64,000 bases of DNA, from positions 742,782 to 806,781 of the forward strand of contig NZ_BDUD01000002.1 of NCBI RefSeq assembly GCF_003113895.1, given 5' to 3'. Below, piece by piece: positions 16,848 through 25,482 of this stretch; within the stretch, counting starts at the first letter, position 1, and the number at the start of each line of letters is the position of its first letter. This DNA comes from Nostoc commune NIES-4072. Lineage in GTDB: Bacteria; Cyanobacteriota; Cyanobacteriia; Cyanobacteriales; Nostocaceae. Below the pieces are notes generated by a model. It did not search any database. It saw only the letters and a list, made by a program, of their open reading frames with translations, and had not been told where the DNA came from. The position numbers were made by a program, and so were the translations under genes.

Positions 16848-19800
16848 ATGGCTATAGTCAGAGCTATCCCAGAACAAGGTCAACTGGTTAACGTTCGCTC
16901 CCGGCAATTCGTCGTCACGGATGTGCGTAATACGACTTTACCCACCAATCCAATGCTGAGTGCAGTGGAAAAAACTCAGCATTTGGTCAGTCTATCCTCC
17001 GTTGAAGATGATGGTTTGGGTGAAGAACTACAAGTAATTTGGGAATTAGAGCCTGGGGCATTAGTTTATGAAAAGATGGAGTTGCCCAAACCTACAGGCT
17101 TTGACGCACCCGCAAGGTTAGATGCATTTCTCGATGCTGTGCGTTGGGGAGCAGCATCAACAGCTGATATTCGCACTTTACAATCCCCCTTTCGCAGTGG
17201 CATCGATATTGAAGATTATCAGCTTGATCCAGTAGTGCGAGCAATTCAAATGCCTCGCGTTAATTTGCTGATTGCAGATGATGTCGGATTAGGTAAAACC
17301 ATTGAGGCGGGGTTAGTTGCCCAAGAATTAATTATCCGTCATCGCTGCCGGCGCATCTTGATAGTTTGTCCATCTTCACTGCAAATTCAGTGGCGAGACC
17401 AAATGCGCGATAAGTTTGGTTTAGATTTCCGCGTCGTGGACAGTACCTTAATGAAGGAACTGCGACGGAAGCGGGGAATCCACGTCAACCCTTGGCAGCA
17501 TTTCCCCCGATTGATTACCTCAATAGATTTTCTCAAACGCGATCGCCCTCTTCGTCTTCTGCGAGAAATGTTACCAGGTGAAGGGGAACCGATGTATCCC
17601 CGGCGGTTTGATTTGCTGATTGTGGATGAAGCGCACAATGTTGCTCCCTCTGGCGGTGGAAACTATGCTGTTGATTCTTTGAGGACTGCTGCTATTCGGC
17701 TTTTAGTACCGCATTTTGAACACAAACTATTCTTGACAGCGACACCACACAACGGCTACCCCGAAAGTTTTACAGCCCTGTTGGAATTACTTGATAGCCA
17801 ACGGTTTGCACGGGGGGTATCACCCGATCGCAAGCAGTTACAAGTAATCATGGTTCGCCGTCTCAAATCCGAGATGAAAGGTTGGGATGGTTCTGACTTA
17901 TTTCCACAGCGTCAGTTAGAAGCTATACCTGTAGACTATCCTGAAGCAGAACGACAAGCACACACTAACCTCAAAAGATATACTGAATTGCGCTGCAAAG
18001 GGGTGGCAGATAATACAGAAAAATATGCTACTGAATTTGTCCTCAAGTTGTTAAAAAAACGGTTGTTTTCATCTCCTCAAGCGTTTGCAACTACTTTGGC
18101 ACAGCATGAAGAATCGCTAAAAAATGCCCGTCGCCGCACTTATAGCAGTTTATCTCGACCGACAGAAGGTATTTTGCGCCGCCAATTGGCACAAATTGAA
18201 GAAGATTTTGCAGATGATGAAGTTTATGAAGAATCGACAGATGAGGCAATTACTAATACAACTAGGTTATTTCGAGAACTGAGTGCAGAAGAACAGGCTT
18301 TGCTGCGACAGATGCGGGAATGGGCAGAGACAACATCGAGAGTGTCTGATGCCAAAGCCAAAGAACTACTTAACTGGATTCATACTCACATTAAACCTGA
18401 TGGTAAATGGTCTAAGGAGAGAGTAATAATTTTTACAGAATATCGAGCTACCCAGAAATGGTTATATAACTTATTTGCCACAGAGGGGTTAGTAGAAGGC
18501 GATCGCCTAATGACACTTTACGGTGGGATGAAGTCGGAAGACCGAGAACAGGTAAAAGCGGCGTTTCAAGCATCTCCTGATATTTCCCCAGTGCGAATTT
18601 TGTTAGCGACGGATGCGGCGAGTGAGGGTTTGGATTTGCAGAATTTTTGTTCGCGCCTTATCCACTATGAAATTCCCTGGAACCCGAACCGGATGGAACA
18701 GCGTAACGGTAGAATTGACCGTCATGGGCAAAAAGCCTCCCTAGTGAGGATTTACCACTTTGTCGGCAAAGATTATCAACATAATACAACTGGGTTACGT
18801 CCCGGTGAGTTAGAAGGCGATTTAGAATTTCTCATGCGGGCGGCGTTGAAAATCAACAACATCCGCGAAGATTTAGGTAAGGTGGGGCCAGTGATTGCGG
18901 CGCAGGTGGAAGAAGCGATGATGGGGTATCGCAGCGTTTTGGATACTTCAGTCGCAGAGAGGGAGTCTGAAGTTGTGCGGCGAATGTTGAAATTTGAACG
19001 CCAGGTGCGGGAGCAAATTGAAAAGCTGCGAGAACAGTTGAATGAGACGCGCCAGCATTTGCGATTGACACCCGATAATATTGAGGCTGTGGTCAAAATT
19101 GGTTTGGAATTAGCTCAACAACCACTTTTGATTGCAGGGAAAGTAGAGGGAGTTGCTGGGAAGGTGTTTTACCTACCACCATTAAAAAGCAGTTGGGCAG
19201 TTTGCAGCGAAGGTTTAACCCATCCCCACACCAAAGAAATTCGTCCGATTGTTTTTGACCCGGAATTGGCACATGGTAGAGATGATGTAGTCTTAGCCCA
19301 CTTGAATCATCGTTTAGTGCAAATGTGCTTGCGTTTGTTACGCGCTGAAGTTTGGTCAAAGGAAGGTAGAAAAGCTTTGCATCGGGTGACGGCGCGTTTG
19401 GTTCCTAATTCGGTTTTGGATACACCTGCGGTTATAGCTTACGGTCGATTGGTGATTTTAGGAAGCGACCAACAACGGTTACATGAGGAAGTAATCATGG
19501 CGGGTGGGTTACTTAAAGAAGGAAAATTTAGCCGTTTGGGTGTGATGAAAATTCAAGAAGCTGTTTCAGTGGCTTTACCAGAATTAGCACCGGAAAATGT
19601 CACAGAGAAATTAGCCCAGTTATGGGATAGTCACGCATCGGCTTTGATGCAAGCTTTGGAGGCACGGCTTCAAGACCGTAGTAAAAGTTTACAACGAGAC
19701 TTAGGCGATCGCGCTCAAAAAGAAGCAGCTGATATTACAGCAGTTTTAACGGAATTGCGTCAAAGCATTCTCAATGAACTGGATGAACCTGAGTTTAAGC

Positions 19801-19994
19801 AGTTGGAATTGTTTAATACCGCAGAGAAGGAACAGTTCGAGCGCAATGTCAACAGTCTTAAGGTGAGAGTAGAGCAAATTCCCGCAGAAATTGAGCGCGA
19901 AGTGGCTGCAATTCAAGCTAGGTTTGCAAATCCGACACCGCGACTGTTTCCCTTGGCGGTTACTTACTTAATTCCCCAAAAGCTAGCACGGTGA
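16848..19994 (+). CDS. drmD: DISARM SNF2-family helicase DrmD
   Basis: The protein is 1048 residues from the ATG at 16848; the upstream extension to 16809 is translated repeat sequence and not native. It is an SNF2/RapA-like translocase. Walker A is IADDVGLGKTIEAGL (about residues 140-155), the DEAH box is LLIVDEAHNVAP, motif III is FLTATPHNGYPES, and motifs V-VI are LLATDAASEGLDLQNF and PNRMEQRNGRIDRHGQ. A C-terminal coiled-coil region follows. DrmD defines class 1 DISARM, an antiphage system that acts on incoming DNA with DrmA, DrmB and DrmC. It heads the DISARM transcription unit, and its stop overlaps the next start. Confidence 0.9.
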   Translation: MAIVRAIPEQGQLVNVRSRQFVVTDVRNTTLPTNPMLSAVEKTQHLVSLSSVEDDGLGEELQVIWELEPGALVYEKMELPKPTGFDAPARLDAFLDAVRWGAASTADIRTLQSPFRSGIDIEDYQLDPVVRAIQMPRVNLLIADDVGLGKTIEAGLVAQELIIRHRCRRILIVCPSSLQIQWRDQMRDKFGLDFRVVDSTLMKELRRKRGIHVNPWQHFPRLITSIDFLKRDRPLRLLREMLPGEGEPMYPRRFDLLIVDEAHNVAPSGGGNYAVDSLRTAAIRLLVPHFEHKLFLTATPHNGYPESFTALLELLDSQRFARGVSPDRKQLQVIMVRRLKSEMKGWDGSDLFPQRQLEAIPVDYPEAERQAHTNLKRYTELRCKGVADNTEKYATEFVLKLLKKRLFSSPQAFATTLAQHEESLKNARRRTYSSLSRPTEGILRRQLAQIEEDFADDEVYEESTDEAITNTTRLFRELSAEEQALLRQMREWAETTSRVSDAKAKELLNWIHTHIKPDGKWSKERVIIFTEYRATQKWLYNLFATEGLVEGDRLMTLYGGMKSEDREQVKAAFQASPDISPVRILLATDAASEGLDLQNFCSRLIHYEIPWNPNRMEQRNGRIDRHGQKASLVRIYHFVGKDYQHNTTGLRPGELEGDLEFLMRAALKINNIREDLGKVGPVIAAQVEEAMMGYRSVLDTSVAERESEVVRRMLKFERQVREQIEKLREQLNETRQHLRLTPDNIEAVVKIGLELAQQPLLIAGKVEGVAGKVFYLPPLKSSWAVCSEGLTHPHTKEIRPIVFDPELAHGRDDVVLAHLNHRLVQMCLRLLRAEVWSKEGRKALHRVTARLVPNSVLDTPAVIAYGRLVILGSDQQRLHEEVIMAGGLLKEGKFSRLGVMKIQEAVSVALPELAPENVTEKLAQLWDSHASALMQALEARLQDRSKSLQRDLGDRAQKEAADITAVLTELRQSILNELDEPEFKQLELFNTAEKEQFERNVNSLKVRVEQIPAEIEREVAAIQARFANPTPRLFPLAVTYLIPQKLAR

Positions 19995-20518
19995 GTATAA
20001 CTGTAAATATAATTACAAAGTCAACTTGCGGAAATATGGTTAAAACACATTCATTTGCAATTCTTGCACCTGTTCCAGAAATGCACTTGCTTTCAGCGAT
20101 GGAGACAATAGCTAACTTAGAGCATGAATTAAGTGATGAAACGGTTAAAACAGCTTTCGGAAGTATGGATTTTGAGCTTTTTCGTAAAGTTGATGAGTTG
20201 CGGGGAGATAAAAGTGTGGAAGTATTAATTTATGCTTCCCATTCAGATGCAGATCAACCTTTAGACTCAGAAGCATCTTGGCATGGTTTATACATTGGTC
20301 ATGTCAATTCTCGCAATGGCAGATATCCAGGTAAAGCTCAATTTCGTCCGCCATCTACTGCTACTGATAAACCGACTTGGGCTAGTTTTTGGGAAGTGCA
20401 AGATTTGAAACGATTAACTTCTCCTAGAAAAATTGGCTTTTTAAAAGGTTTAGGTAAAAAGTCTTATTATAATTCTCGCTTTATTCCTGAAGGTCCATTG
20501 TTAATTGAATGTCCCTGA
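19991..20518 (+). CDS. DISARM-embedded unknown protein 1
   Basis: The product is 175 residues from a GTG that overlaps the drmD stop (GTGA), or about 160 from the ATG at 20036-20038, which opens MVKTHSFAILAPVPEMHLLS. The coupling to drmD argues that it belongs to the operon. It is a mixed alpha/beta protein with VEVLIYASHSDADQPLD and SWHGLYIGHVNSRNGRYPG segments and a C-terminal GFLKGLGKKSYYNSRFIPEG. No family or catalytic motif is recognised. It could be an accessory regulator or an unrelated insertion kept in frame with the operon. Confidence 0.55.
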   Translation: MSITVNIITKSTCGNMVKTHSFAILAPVPEMHLLSAMETIANLEHELSDETVKTAFGSMDFELFRKVDELRGDKSVEVLIYASHSDADQPLDSEASWHGLYIGHVNSRNGRYPGKAQFRPPSTATDKPTWASFWEVQDLKRLTSPRKIGFLKGLGKKSYYNSRFIPEGPLLIECP

Positions 20519-20594
20519 GTTTTTTTAACTAGATAAATATTTATTAATAGTTCATCTCAAGTTTCCAACACATAATCTTAAAAAGAATAAAAAC

Positions 20595-21155
20595 ATGAGC
20601 AAAAATGGACTTATTGTTTTAGTACCTTACAAGACAGGACAAGAATTTTACTCCGAATATGATTATGAAAATGAAGACAATGAAAAAAATGAAGATTTTT
20701 TAGAAACGAATGAAGACGATGAAGATTTTTTAGAAGCGGATGAAGATGAGAATTTAGCTTATCTTCCTGTTTATGTTGAAACAGAAGATCGGGATTTAGC
20801 TTTAATGGCTGTTGCTTACGAAGCTTGTCAATGCACATACGTAACTTTCTCGTCATCAATTGCAACAGCACAAGAATGGGAAGATAGAGGTTATCCAGGA
20901 ACTGTAAAAAAACCAGGAGTGGATTTACCTGCTACCGATGAAGCTTTTGAAATCCCTGAACCGGGAGATTGTTTTTGTTGCGCTAGTATGGAAGACTACG
21001 AAGTTATCACACCAGAAGAAATGATAAAAAGATTAAAAATATCAAAAGCAAATTATATTCTTGTGTATTTAGAAGATGATGATGACTTATGGGAAAGTTT
21101 CAATGATTGGTGTGTTAATTTTTTGAATTATTATATTTTCTTACCTAAACAATAA
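20595..21155 (+). CDS. DISARM-embedded unknown acidic protein 2
   Basis: The 186-residue protein is strongly acidic. Residues 22-55 carry an internally repeated acidic run: NEDFLETNEDD is followed by DEDFLEADED. After this come LAYLPVYVETEDRDLALMAV, a cysteine pair in GDCFCCASME, and a C-terminal ILVYLEDDDDLWESF. The acidic stretch could mimic DNA or be a simple repeat expansion. The gene lies between the DISARM genes on the same strand, 76 bp after the previous stop, and may be part of the operon. No known domain is seen. Confidence 0.5.
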   Translation: MSKNGLIVLVPYKTGQEFYSEYDYENEDNEKNEDFLETNEDDEDFLEADEDENLAYLPVYVETEDRDLALMAVAYEACQCTYVTFSSSIATAQEWEDRGYPGTVKKPGVDLPATDEAFEIPEPGDCFCCASMEDYEVITPEEMIKRLKISKANYILVYLEDDDDLWESFNDWCVNFLNYYIFLPKQ

Positions 21156-21215
21156 ATCTCTATTAGCTAAATTTTAACTTTCAAAACATCAGCCCATTCC
21201 CCATTCCCTATTCCC

Positions 21216-22307
21216 ATGTCTACAGCCCGTCACCACGCAGAATGGTTATCTTTAGTTGAAGCTTCTGGCCCCTTTCTCAGTCTACCTGTACTCCTCAAAG
21301 TATTTCCTAATGGTTTAGATGCCCACGATCCAGAACACTTAAAGCTGTTACGATTAGCATACGAAGAATGGCAAGATAATCAATTAGGGGCAAAACCTGA
21401 ACCAGCAATTCATCGGGCGTGGGTAGATTTTGTGCTGCGGCAGACTTTAGAATTGCCGGATGAAGTTTTATTAACAGGTCAACGCATTCCCACGGGGCTG
21501 GCTGCCACAATTGCTGAACAGGGTGAAACTTTGCGTCCCGACTGGGTGGTAGTTGAACCGGATGGGAACAAACCTCGCTTATTAGTGCAGATTGTATTGC
21601 CTCAGCAGAATTTAGAAAAACCCCTCAAAGACCGCCGTTGGAAAGCAAGTCCAGCGACGCGGATGATGGAGTTGCTGCACGCTTGTAATGTGCGGTTGGG
21701 ATTGGTGACGAATGGAGAACATTGGCTGCTGGTAAACGCCCCACGGGGGGAAACAACTGGTTTTATTTCCTGGTATGGGGCGCTGTGGCTGGAAGAACAC
21801 ATCACACTGCGGGCATTTCGGAGTTTGCTGGGTGTACAGCGCTTTTTTGGGGTAGATGACTCGGAAAGCTTGGAGGCTTTGCTGCAAGCAAGTGTTACCG
21901 ACCAGCAAGAAGTTACCGACCAACTTGGCTATCAAGTCCGCAAGGCGGTGGAGGTGTTGGTAGAGGCGTTAGACCACATCGACCAAGATAGAAACCGCAT
22001 TCTCCTTCAAGGTATTTCTGAAACAGACCTTTACGAAGCTGCGTTGACGGTGATGATGCGGCTGGTGTTTTTGTTTTCGGCGGAAGAACGGGGTTTGTTG
22101 CTACTGGGCGACCCCCTTTATGACCAGCATTATGCTGTTTCCACTCTGCGGGAACAGTTGCAACAACGGGCTGATAAAGAAGGTGAGGAAGTATTAGAAC
22201 GGCGTTATGATGCTTGGTGTCGGCTGTTGGCGACATTTCGGGCAGTTTATGGCGCAAAGTACTATTCACTGGGTTTGGGCAATACAATTTGGTTCAACTC
22301 TTGGTAA
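21216..22307 (+). pseudogene. drmMI: DISARM adenine methylase DrmMI, N-terminal fragment
   Basis: The first 345 or so residues match the N-terminal region of the large class 1 DISARM DNA methylase: MSTARHHAEWLSLVEASGPF, then RPDWVVVEPDGNKPRLLVQI, then MMRLVFLFSAEERGLLLLG, up to CRLLATFRAVYG. After this the intact protein would continue into the SAM-binding and NPPY catalytic domain. Here the frame changes to AKYYSLGLGNTIWFNSW and stops. The catalytic middle (several hundred residues, by comparison with the usual length of more than 1000) has been deleted, and the rest of the gene resumes in another frame. The start codon lies directly after a CCCATTCCCCATTCCC-type repeat. Confidence 0.8.
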
Positions 22308-22800
22308 AATTACGTATAACTATACTCCAACCGACTGCTTTGAAACTTTCCCTTTCCCCACATCAACCGCAAATCTAGAAGAAATAGGCGATCGCTACTA
22401 CAACCATCGCCAAAATATCATGCAAACACGCCAAGAAGGATTAACCAAAACCTACAACCGCTTCCACAACCCCGACGAAACCGCCGCCGATATTCAACAA
22501 TTGCGCGAATTGCACATAGAGATGGATAATGCTGTAACTGCTGCTTACGGTTGGCAAGATTTAGAATTATCTCATGGTTTCCACCAAACCAAACAAGGCT
22601 TACGCTTCACCATCAGCGAAACTGCACGGCGAGAAGTGCTAGATAGATTATTAGAATTAAATCACCAACGCTATGCTGAAGAGGTAGCACAAGGTTTACA
22701 TGATAAAGGTAATAAAAAAAGTAAATCTGGAGGTAAGAAAAAAGTGCAAGCGGAATCTAAAAATCAAGATAATGATAATGGGCAGATGAGTTTATTTTAG
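22250..22800 (+). pseudogene. drmMI: DISARM adenine methylase DrmMI, C-terminal fragment
   Basis: In the frame shifted relative to the N-terminal piece, the sequence IHWVWAIQFGSTLGKITYNY, then TPTDCFETFPFP, is the standard end of the methylase target-recognition region. It continues through NLEEIGDRYYNHRQNIMQTR and AYGWQDLELSHGF to a Lys-rich tail ending QMSLF. It has no NPPY motif and no SAM-binding motif. The joint with the N-terminal fragment lies at about 22,245-22,255. Either piece could still be translated (a start for this one is possible at 22,207 in frame), but neither can methylate DNA. Confidence 0.8.
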
Positions 22801-22809
22801 GTTGATAAT

Positions 22810-23346
22810 ATGGAATATAAGCCCTCACCCCAACCCTCTCCCTCTGGGAGAGGGAGTAAAGAAAGAGAAAAAGACAGTCAAGAAAAAGAACCACAGAATA
22901 AATATAAACAAGAAAAAGATAACGATAAATCTTGTCCCCCTCTCCCAGAGGGAGAGGGGCTAGGGGTGAGGGCAGAAATCTCTAAATTAGCAGGTAACAA
23001 CCGACAAATTCCCAAAGTATTATTAGAACGCGCCCGCGAGTTAAGAAAACAACAAACACCAGCAGAGCAAATATTATGGGAATGTTTAAGAAATCGACGT
23101 TTATTAAATACAAAATTTCGCAGACAACATAATATTGGTAGATATATCGCTGATTTTTATTGTCACGAAAAGTTATTAATTATCGAGTTAGATGGTAGTA
23201 TTCATGCAAATCAGCAAGCTGAAGATTCTATTAGAGAAAACTGGTTAAATTCTAATCAGTTTATTGTAATCCGCTTTAGTAATGAGCAAATATTTGATGA
23301 TATCGAGTTTGTTTTACATACAATTGCTCAAGCCCTCATCCCCTAG
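22810..23346 (+). CDS. DUF559 (Vsr-like endonuclease fold) protein with repeat-encoded N-terminus
   Basis: The 178-residue protein has a C-terminal DUF559 domain, related to very-short-patch-repair endonucleases. It is visible as LRKQQTPAEQILWECLRNRR (about 79-98), FRRQHNIGRYIADFYC, LLIIELDGSIH with the likely metal-binding Glu and Asp, and VIRFSNEQIF. The first 55 residues (SPQPSPSGRG up to PPLPEGEGLGVR) are translated from two oppositely oriented copies of the CCCTCTCC/GGGAGAGGG repeat. The native protein probably starts near residue 56-60 (about 22,975). It follows drmMI by 9 bp and may be a passenger or an accessory nuclease. Confidence 0.75.
   Translation: MEYKPSPQPSPSGRGSKEREKDSQEKEPQNKYKQEKDNDKSCPPLPEGEGLGVRAEISKLAGNNRQIPKVLLERARELRKQQTPAEQILWECLRNRRLLNTKFRRQHNIGRYIADFYCHEKLLIIELDGSIHANQQAEDSIRENWLNSNQFIVIRFSNEQIFDDIEFVLHTIAQALIP
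22822..22972. repeat. Pair of inverted GGGAGAGGG-type repeats inside the DUF559 gene
   Basis: The repeat with CCCTCTCCCTCTGGGAGAGG at 22,822-22,854 and its reverse-oriented relative at 22,935-22,972 lie in frame within the coding sequence. They are able to pair with each other, so the mRNA start region could form a long hairpin. Related copies flank the gene at 23,332-23,373 and recur at 24,769-24,903 and 27,662-27,700. Confidence 0.7.
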
Positions 23347-23409
23347 CCCCTTTTCCCCAAGGGAGAAGGGGGACTGGAACTAGAATTTGGCAGGGTGGGT
23401 TATAAGTTT

Positions 23410-23703
23410 TCACCAATTAAATACCTTTTTGACAAACCGATTTTCCCAATCCTTTTCATGTTCATATTCATCTAACCAAACCTTTAAATCAATTGCATCA
23501 TTAAATTCCATAAAAGCTATTGCAAATCCTTCTAACTGTTGCAGATTCAATCCGCGAATGCGTTCGGATATTCCAGGTATTTCTTCCTCAAGTTCACTAA
23601 TATCACAAAAACGACTACGAACTAAACAATTAAATAAATGATACGCACCTGGATATAAAATATCTTCATCATTGACTGACTCTTGCATAAAATCCTCACT
23701 CAA
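23410..23703 (-). CDS. DUF4351-type protein (Rpn-family C-terminal domain)
   Basis: The 97-residue product resembles the DUF4351 tail that ends Rpn-family proteins: FNCLVRSRFCDISELEEEIP is followed by ERIRGLNLQQLEGFAIAFME and an ending in DLKVWLDEYE. It lacks the nuclease domain, so it is either a remnant or a stand-alone domain. It starts with MSEDFMQESVNDEDIL, the same MQESV..EDIL wording seen in the middle of the next Rpn protein, and may have arisen by duplication of its 3' part. It lies opposite to the DISARM genes. Confidence 0.65.
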   Translation of the reverse strand: MSEDFMQESVNDEDILYPGAYHLFNCLVRSRFCDISELEEEIPGISERIRGLNLQQLEGFAIAFMEFNDAIDLKVWLDEYEHEKDWENRFVKKVFNW

Positions 23704-23818
23704 TAATTGATCAGATATTAATATAGTACATTTTTACTATAAAATAAATAGCCTATTGTTGTAAAAGTATGAATTAAGTTAAATTTACTTTCATAATTAT
23801 GAACAATCACTATATAAA

Positions 23819-23843
23819 AGACCGGAGTTTTTACCTCCGGCTT
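23819..23843 (-). terminator. Possible terminator of the Rpn gene
   Basis: The sequence AAGACCGGAG-TTTTTA-CCTCCGGCTTT forms a hairpin (CCGGAG with CTCCGG) just downstream of the Rpn stop codon on the minus strand. The loop is A/T-rich, and A/T stretches lie on either side. It could end transcription in either direction. Confidence 0.5.
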
Positions 23844-23865
23844 TATAGTTTATCAAACCCTAAAA

Positions 23866-24690
23866 CTAATTACTTTCCTGCTGATCTAACCAAGTAATTA
23901 AATCAGATACTTCTGAAATGTTGAACAATGCAGCACCTAAAGCTTCGAGTTTCTCAACAGATAAAACTTGAACTCTCTCAATTGTGAATGAATTAAGCTC
24001 CCCAAAACGTTGATTGAGTAACCGCAAACAAAATGAAACCGCTTCTTGTTGTTTCCCCTTCTGCAAAATATCCTGATAAATCACTGACTCCTGCATAATT
24101 TCCTCTCCTAAAAATTGCTGAATTAAATCTTTTTCAAACTTCAAACCTGCTAATATCTCTGTGTAAGCGGCGATATTCTGCCGAGTTTCCCTATCTGAGA
24201 TTCTAGCAACACTCTGGGCAACCTGCGATAATAACCTTTGGGGTGAATCTGTCTGTGTTAAAGGTGCTAACGGTAATAATGCAGGATTATCCAGAAATAA
24301 CGCCGAATCTTGTTCCCACATTCTGACAACACGATAGCGGTGATGTGTCATTTCATTTACATATTCTTCAGTAAAAGCAATTTCGTTACTTGTCTCTTGT
24401 AAGAAAATTACTACTTGCGTTATTGGAACATCATACTGTCGCACTAACCTAACAAAATAATCCAACATTCGTAAAGGAATGGGAGTTTCAGATTTTGCTG
24501 TTGTTTGAAATTCTAGATGCAAAATCCTATTCTCTGTTTGTAAAAATGAAACAGAATCGGCTCGAATTGGTTCGATGCTTAATTCAGTTTTTAATACTTT
24601 GATTTGTCGCGGTTCATGAGGGAGCAACCAACGCGCAAAATCCGTTGGATATTTCTCTGCTAATATTTTACAAACGTTGTCAAAAGCCAC
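23866..24690 (-). CDS. Rpn-family PD-(D/E)XK nuclease with DUF4351
   Basis: The 274-residue protein belongs to the Rpn / putative transposase family. The N-terminal PD-(D/E)XK-type nuclease part is visible as EPIRADSVSFLQTENRILHL, then EFQTTAKSETPIPLRMLDYF, with the acidic residues and ExQ motif of the fold. A helical middle and a C-terminal DUF4351 follow (LRLLNQRFGELNSFTIERVQ, ending DLITWLDQQE). Such proteins promote recombination or act in phage defence. The gene points against the DISARM operon and is an insertion within it. AT-rich sequence with a terminator-like hairpin (GACCGGAGTTTTTACCTCCGG) lies just downstream of its stop. Confidence 0.8.
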   Translation of the reverse strand: MAFDNVCKILAEKYPTDFARWLLPHEPRQIKVLKTELSIEPIRADSVSFLQTENRILHLEFQTTAKSETPIPLRMLDYFVRLVRQYDVPITQVVIFLQETSNEIAFTEEYVNEMTHHRYRVVRMWEQDSALFLDNPALLPLAPLTQTDSPQRLLSQVAQSVARISDRETRQNIAAYTEILAGLKFEKDLIQQFLGEEIMQESVIYQDILQKGKQQEAVSFCLRLLNQRFGELNSFTIERVQVLSVEKLEALGAALFNISEVSDLITWLDQQESN

Positions 24691-24768
24691 CAGTTACACC
24701 CAATTTTATACTGATATAAACCACGTCTATCTTGAAACCTGTAGTTCAACTCTTTTGAAAAAGATTTG

Positions 24769-24903
24769 CCCTCATCCCCCAACCCCTTCTCCCTTGGGGA
24801 GAAGGGGAGCTAGAATTTCAAAATCTCTCTCCCGTATCTGGGAGAAGGGGAGCTAGAATTTCAAAGTCCCTCTCCCTTGGGGAGAGGGATTTAGGGTGAG
24901 GGC
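24769..24903. repeat. Cluster of CCCTCTCCC/GGGAGAGGG palindromic repeats
   Basis: Three related palindromic units follow one another. Each contains CTCCCTTGGGGAGA or a variant and a GGAGCTAGAATTTCAAA linker that occurs twice. The first begins CCCTCATCCCCCAACCC and the last ends TTTAGGGTGAGGGC. They belong to the same repeat family as those at 22,822, 22,935, 23,332 and 27,662 and are typical of cyanobacterial intergenic DNA. Confidence 0.75.
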
Positions 24904-25021
24904 GAAAACTACGGTTCTCAACTTAGATGAGGTTTAGTTATTATAAAATTATATTTGATATATTAAGCACATAATTTTACTTTTGTTATGATTCATTCAA
25001 TCTGATAAACCGAAAAAAATT

Positions 25022-25276
25022 ATGCGAACAGTACCAATCCAATTACCAGAAACAGTATTTTCAGCACTCCGCAAAAATCCTGAAGAATTTATCCAAGAAA
25101 TGCGAATTGCAGCAGCAGCTAAATGGTATGAATTAGGTGAAATATCACAAGCTAAAGCAGCAGAAATTGCTGGGCTATCTCGTGCTGAATTTATTAATGC
25201 ATTATCACGCTACCAAGTAGACTTTATGCAATATACTGCCCAAGAGTTAGCCGAAGAACTAACGAATGTCGATTAA
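25022..25276 (+). CDS. UPF0175-family protein (antitoxin-like)
   Basis: The 84-residue protein matches UPF0175. An N-terminal segment, TVPIQLPETVFSALRKNPEE, precedes a HTH-like core with AKWYELGEISQAKAAEIAGL and RAEFINALSRY. The C-terminus ends in AQELAEELTNVD. UPF0175 proteins usually precede a PIN-type DUF3368 toxin and act as its antitoxin and operon repressor. The start is ATG after an A-rich leader. The partner toxin is present only as a short remnant overlapping the stop codon, so this gene is probably an orphan. Confidence 0.8.
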   Translation: MRTVPIQLPETVFSALRKNPEEFIQEMRIAAAAKWYELGEISQAKAAEIAGLSRAEFINALSRYQVDFMQYTAQELAEELTNVD

Positions 25277-25346
25277 TCGTCTAATTATTAACTCTTCACC
25301 TTTGATTGTTCTTTTGAAAAGTCAACAAGCGCAATTAATTCGCTAA
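25265..25346 (+). pseudogene. Remnant of DUF3368/PIN toxin
   Basis: An ATG overlapping the end of the UPF0175 gene opens MSINRLIINSSPLIVLLK, the standard start of the DUF3368 PIN-domain toxin, with the first catalytic Asp position at INSS replaced as usual in this family. A frameshift follows within AAAAGGTCAAC. The sequence then reads QQAQLIR in a different frame before degenerating. Only about 25 codons survive. Confidence 0.55.
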
Positions 25347-25482
25347 CTTTTCCGATAACCTGTAAACCTCCAAATCTTCAAAATCCGATCTTCCCATCCC
25401 CAATCCCCATTCCTCATTGAGTATAATTTTGAATAACACTTAAAAAAACCTAATCATATCTACGTATAGATACCCATCTACC

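Noticed and set aside
24769..24903. CRISPR-like array
   Set aside because: The repeated units are palindromic, of uneven spacing and only three in number, with near-identical linkers rather than unique spacers; they belong to a dispersed repeat family.
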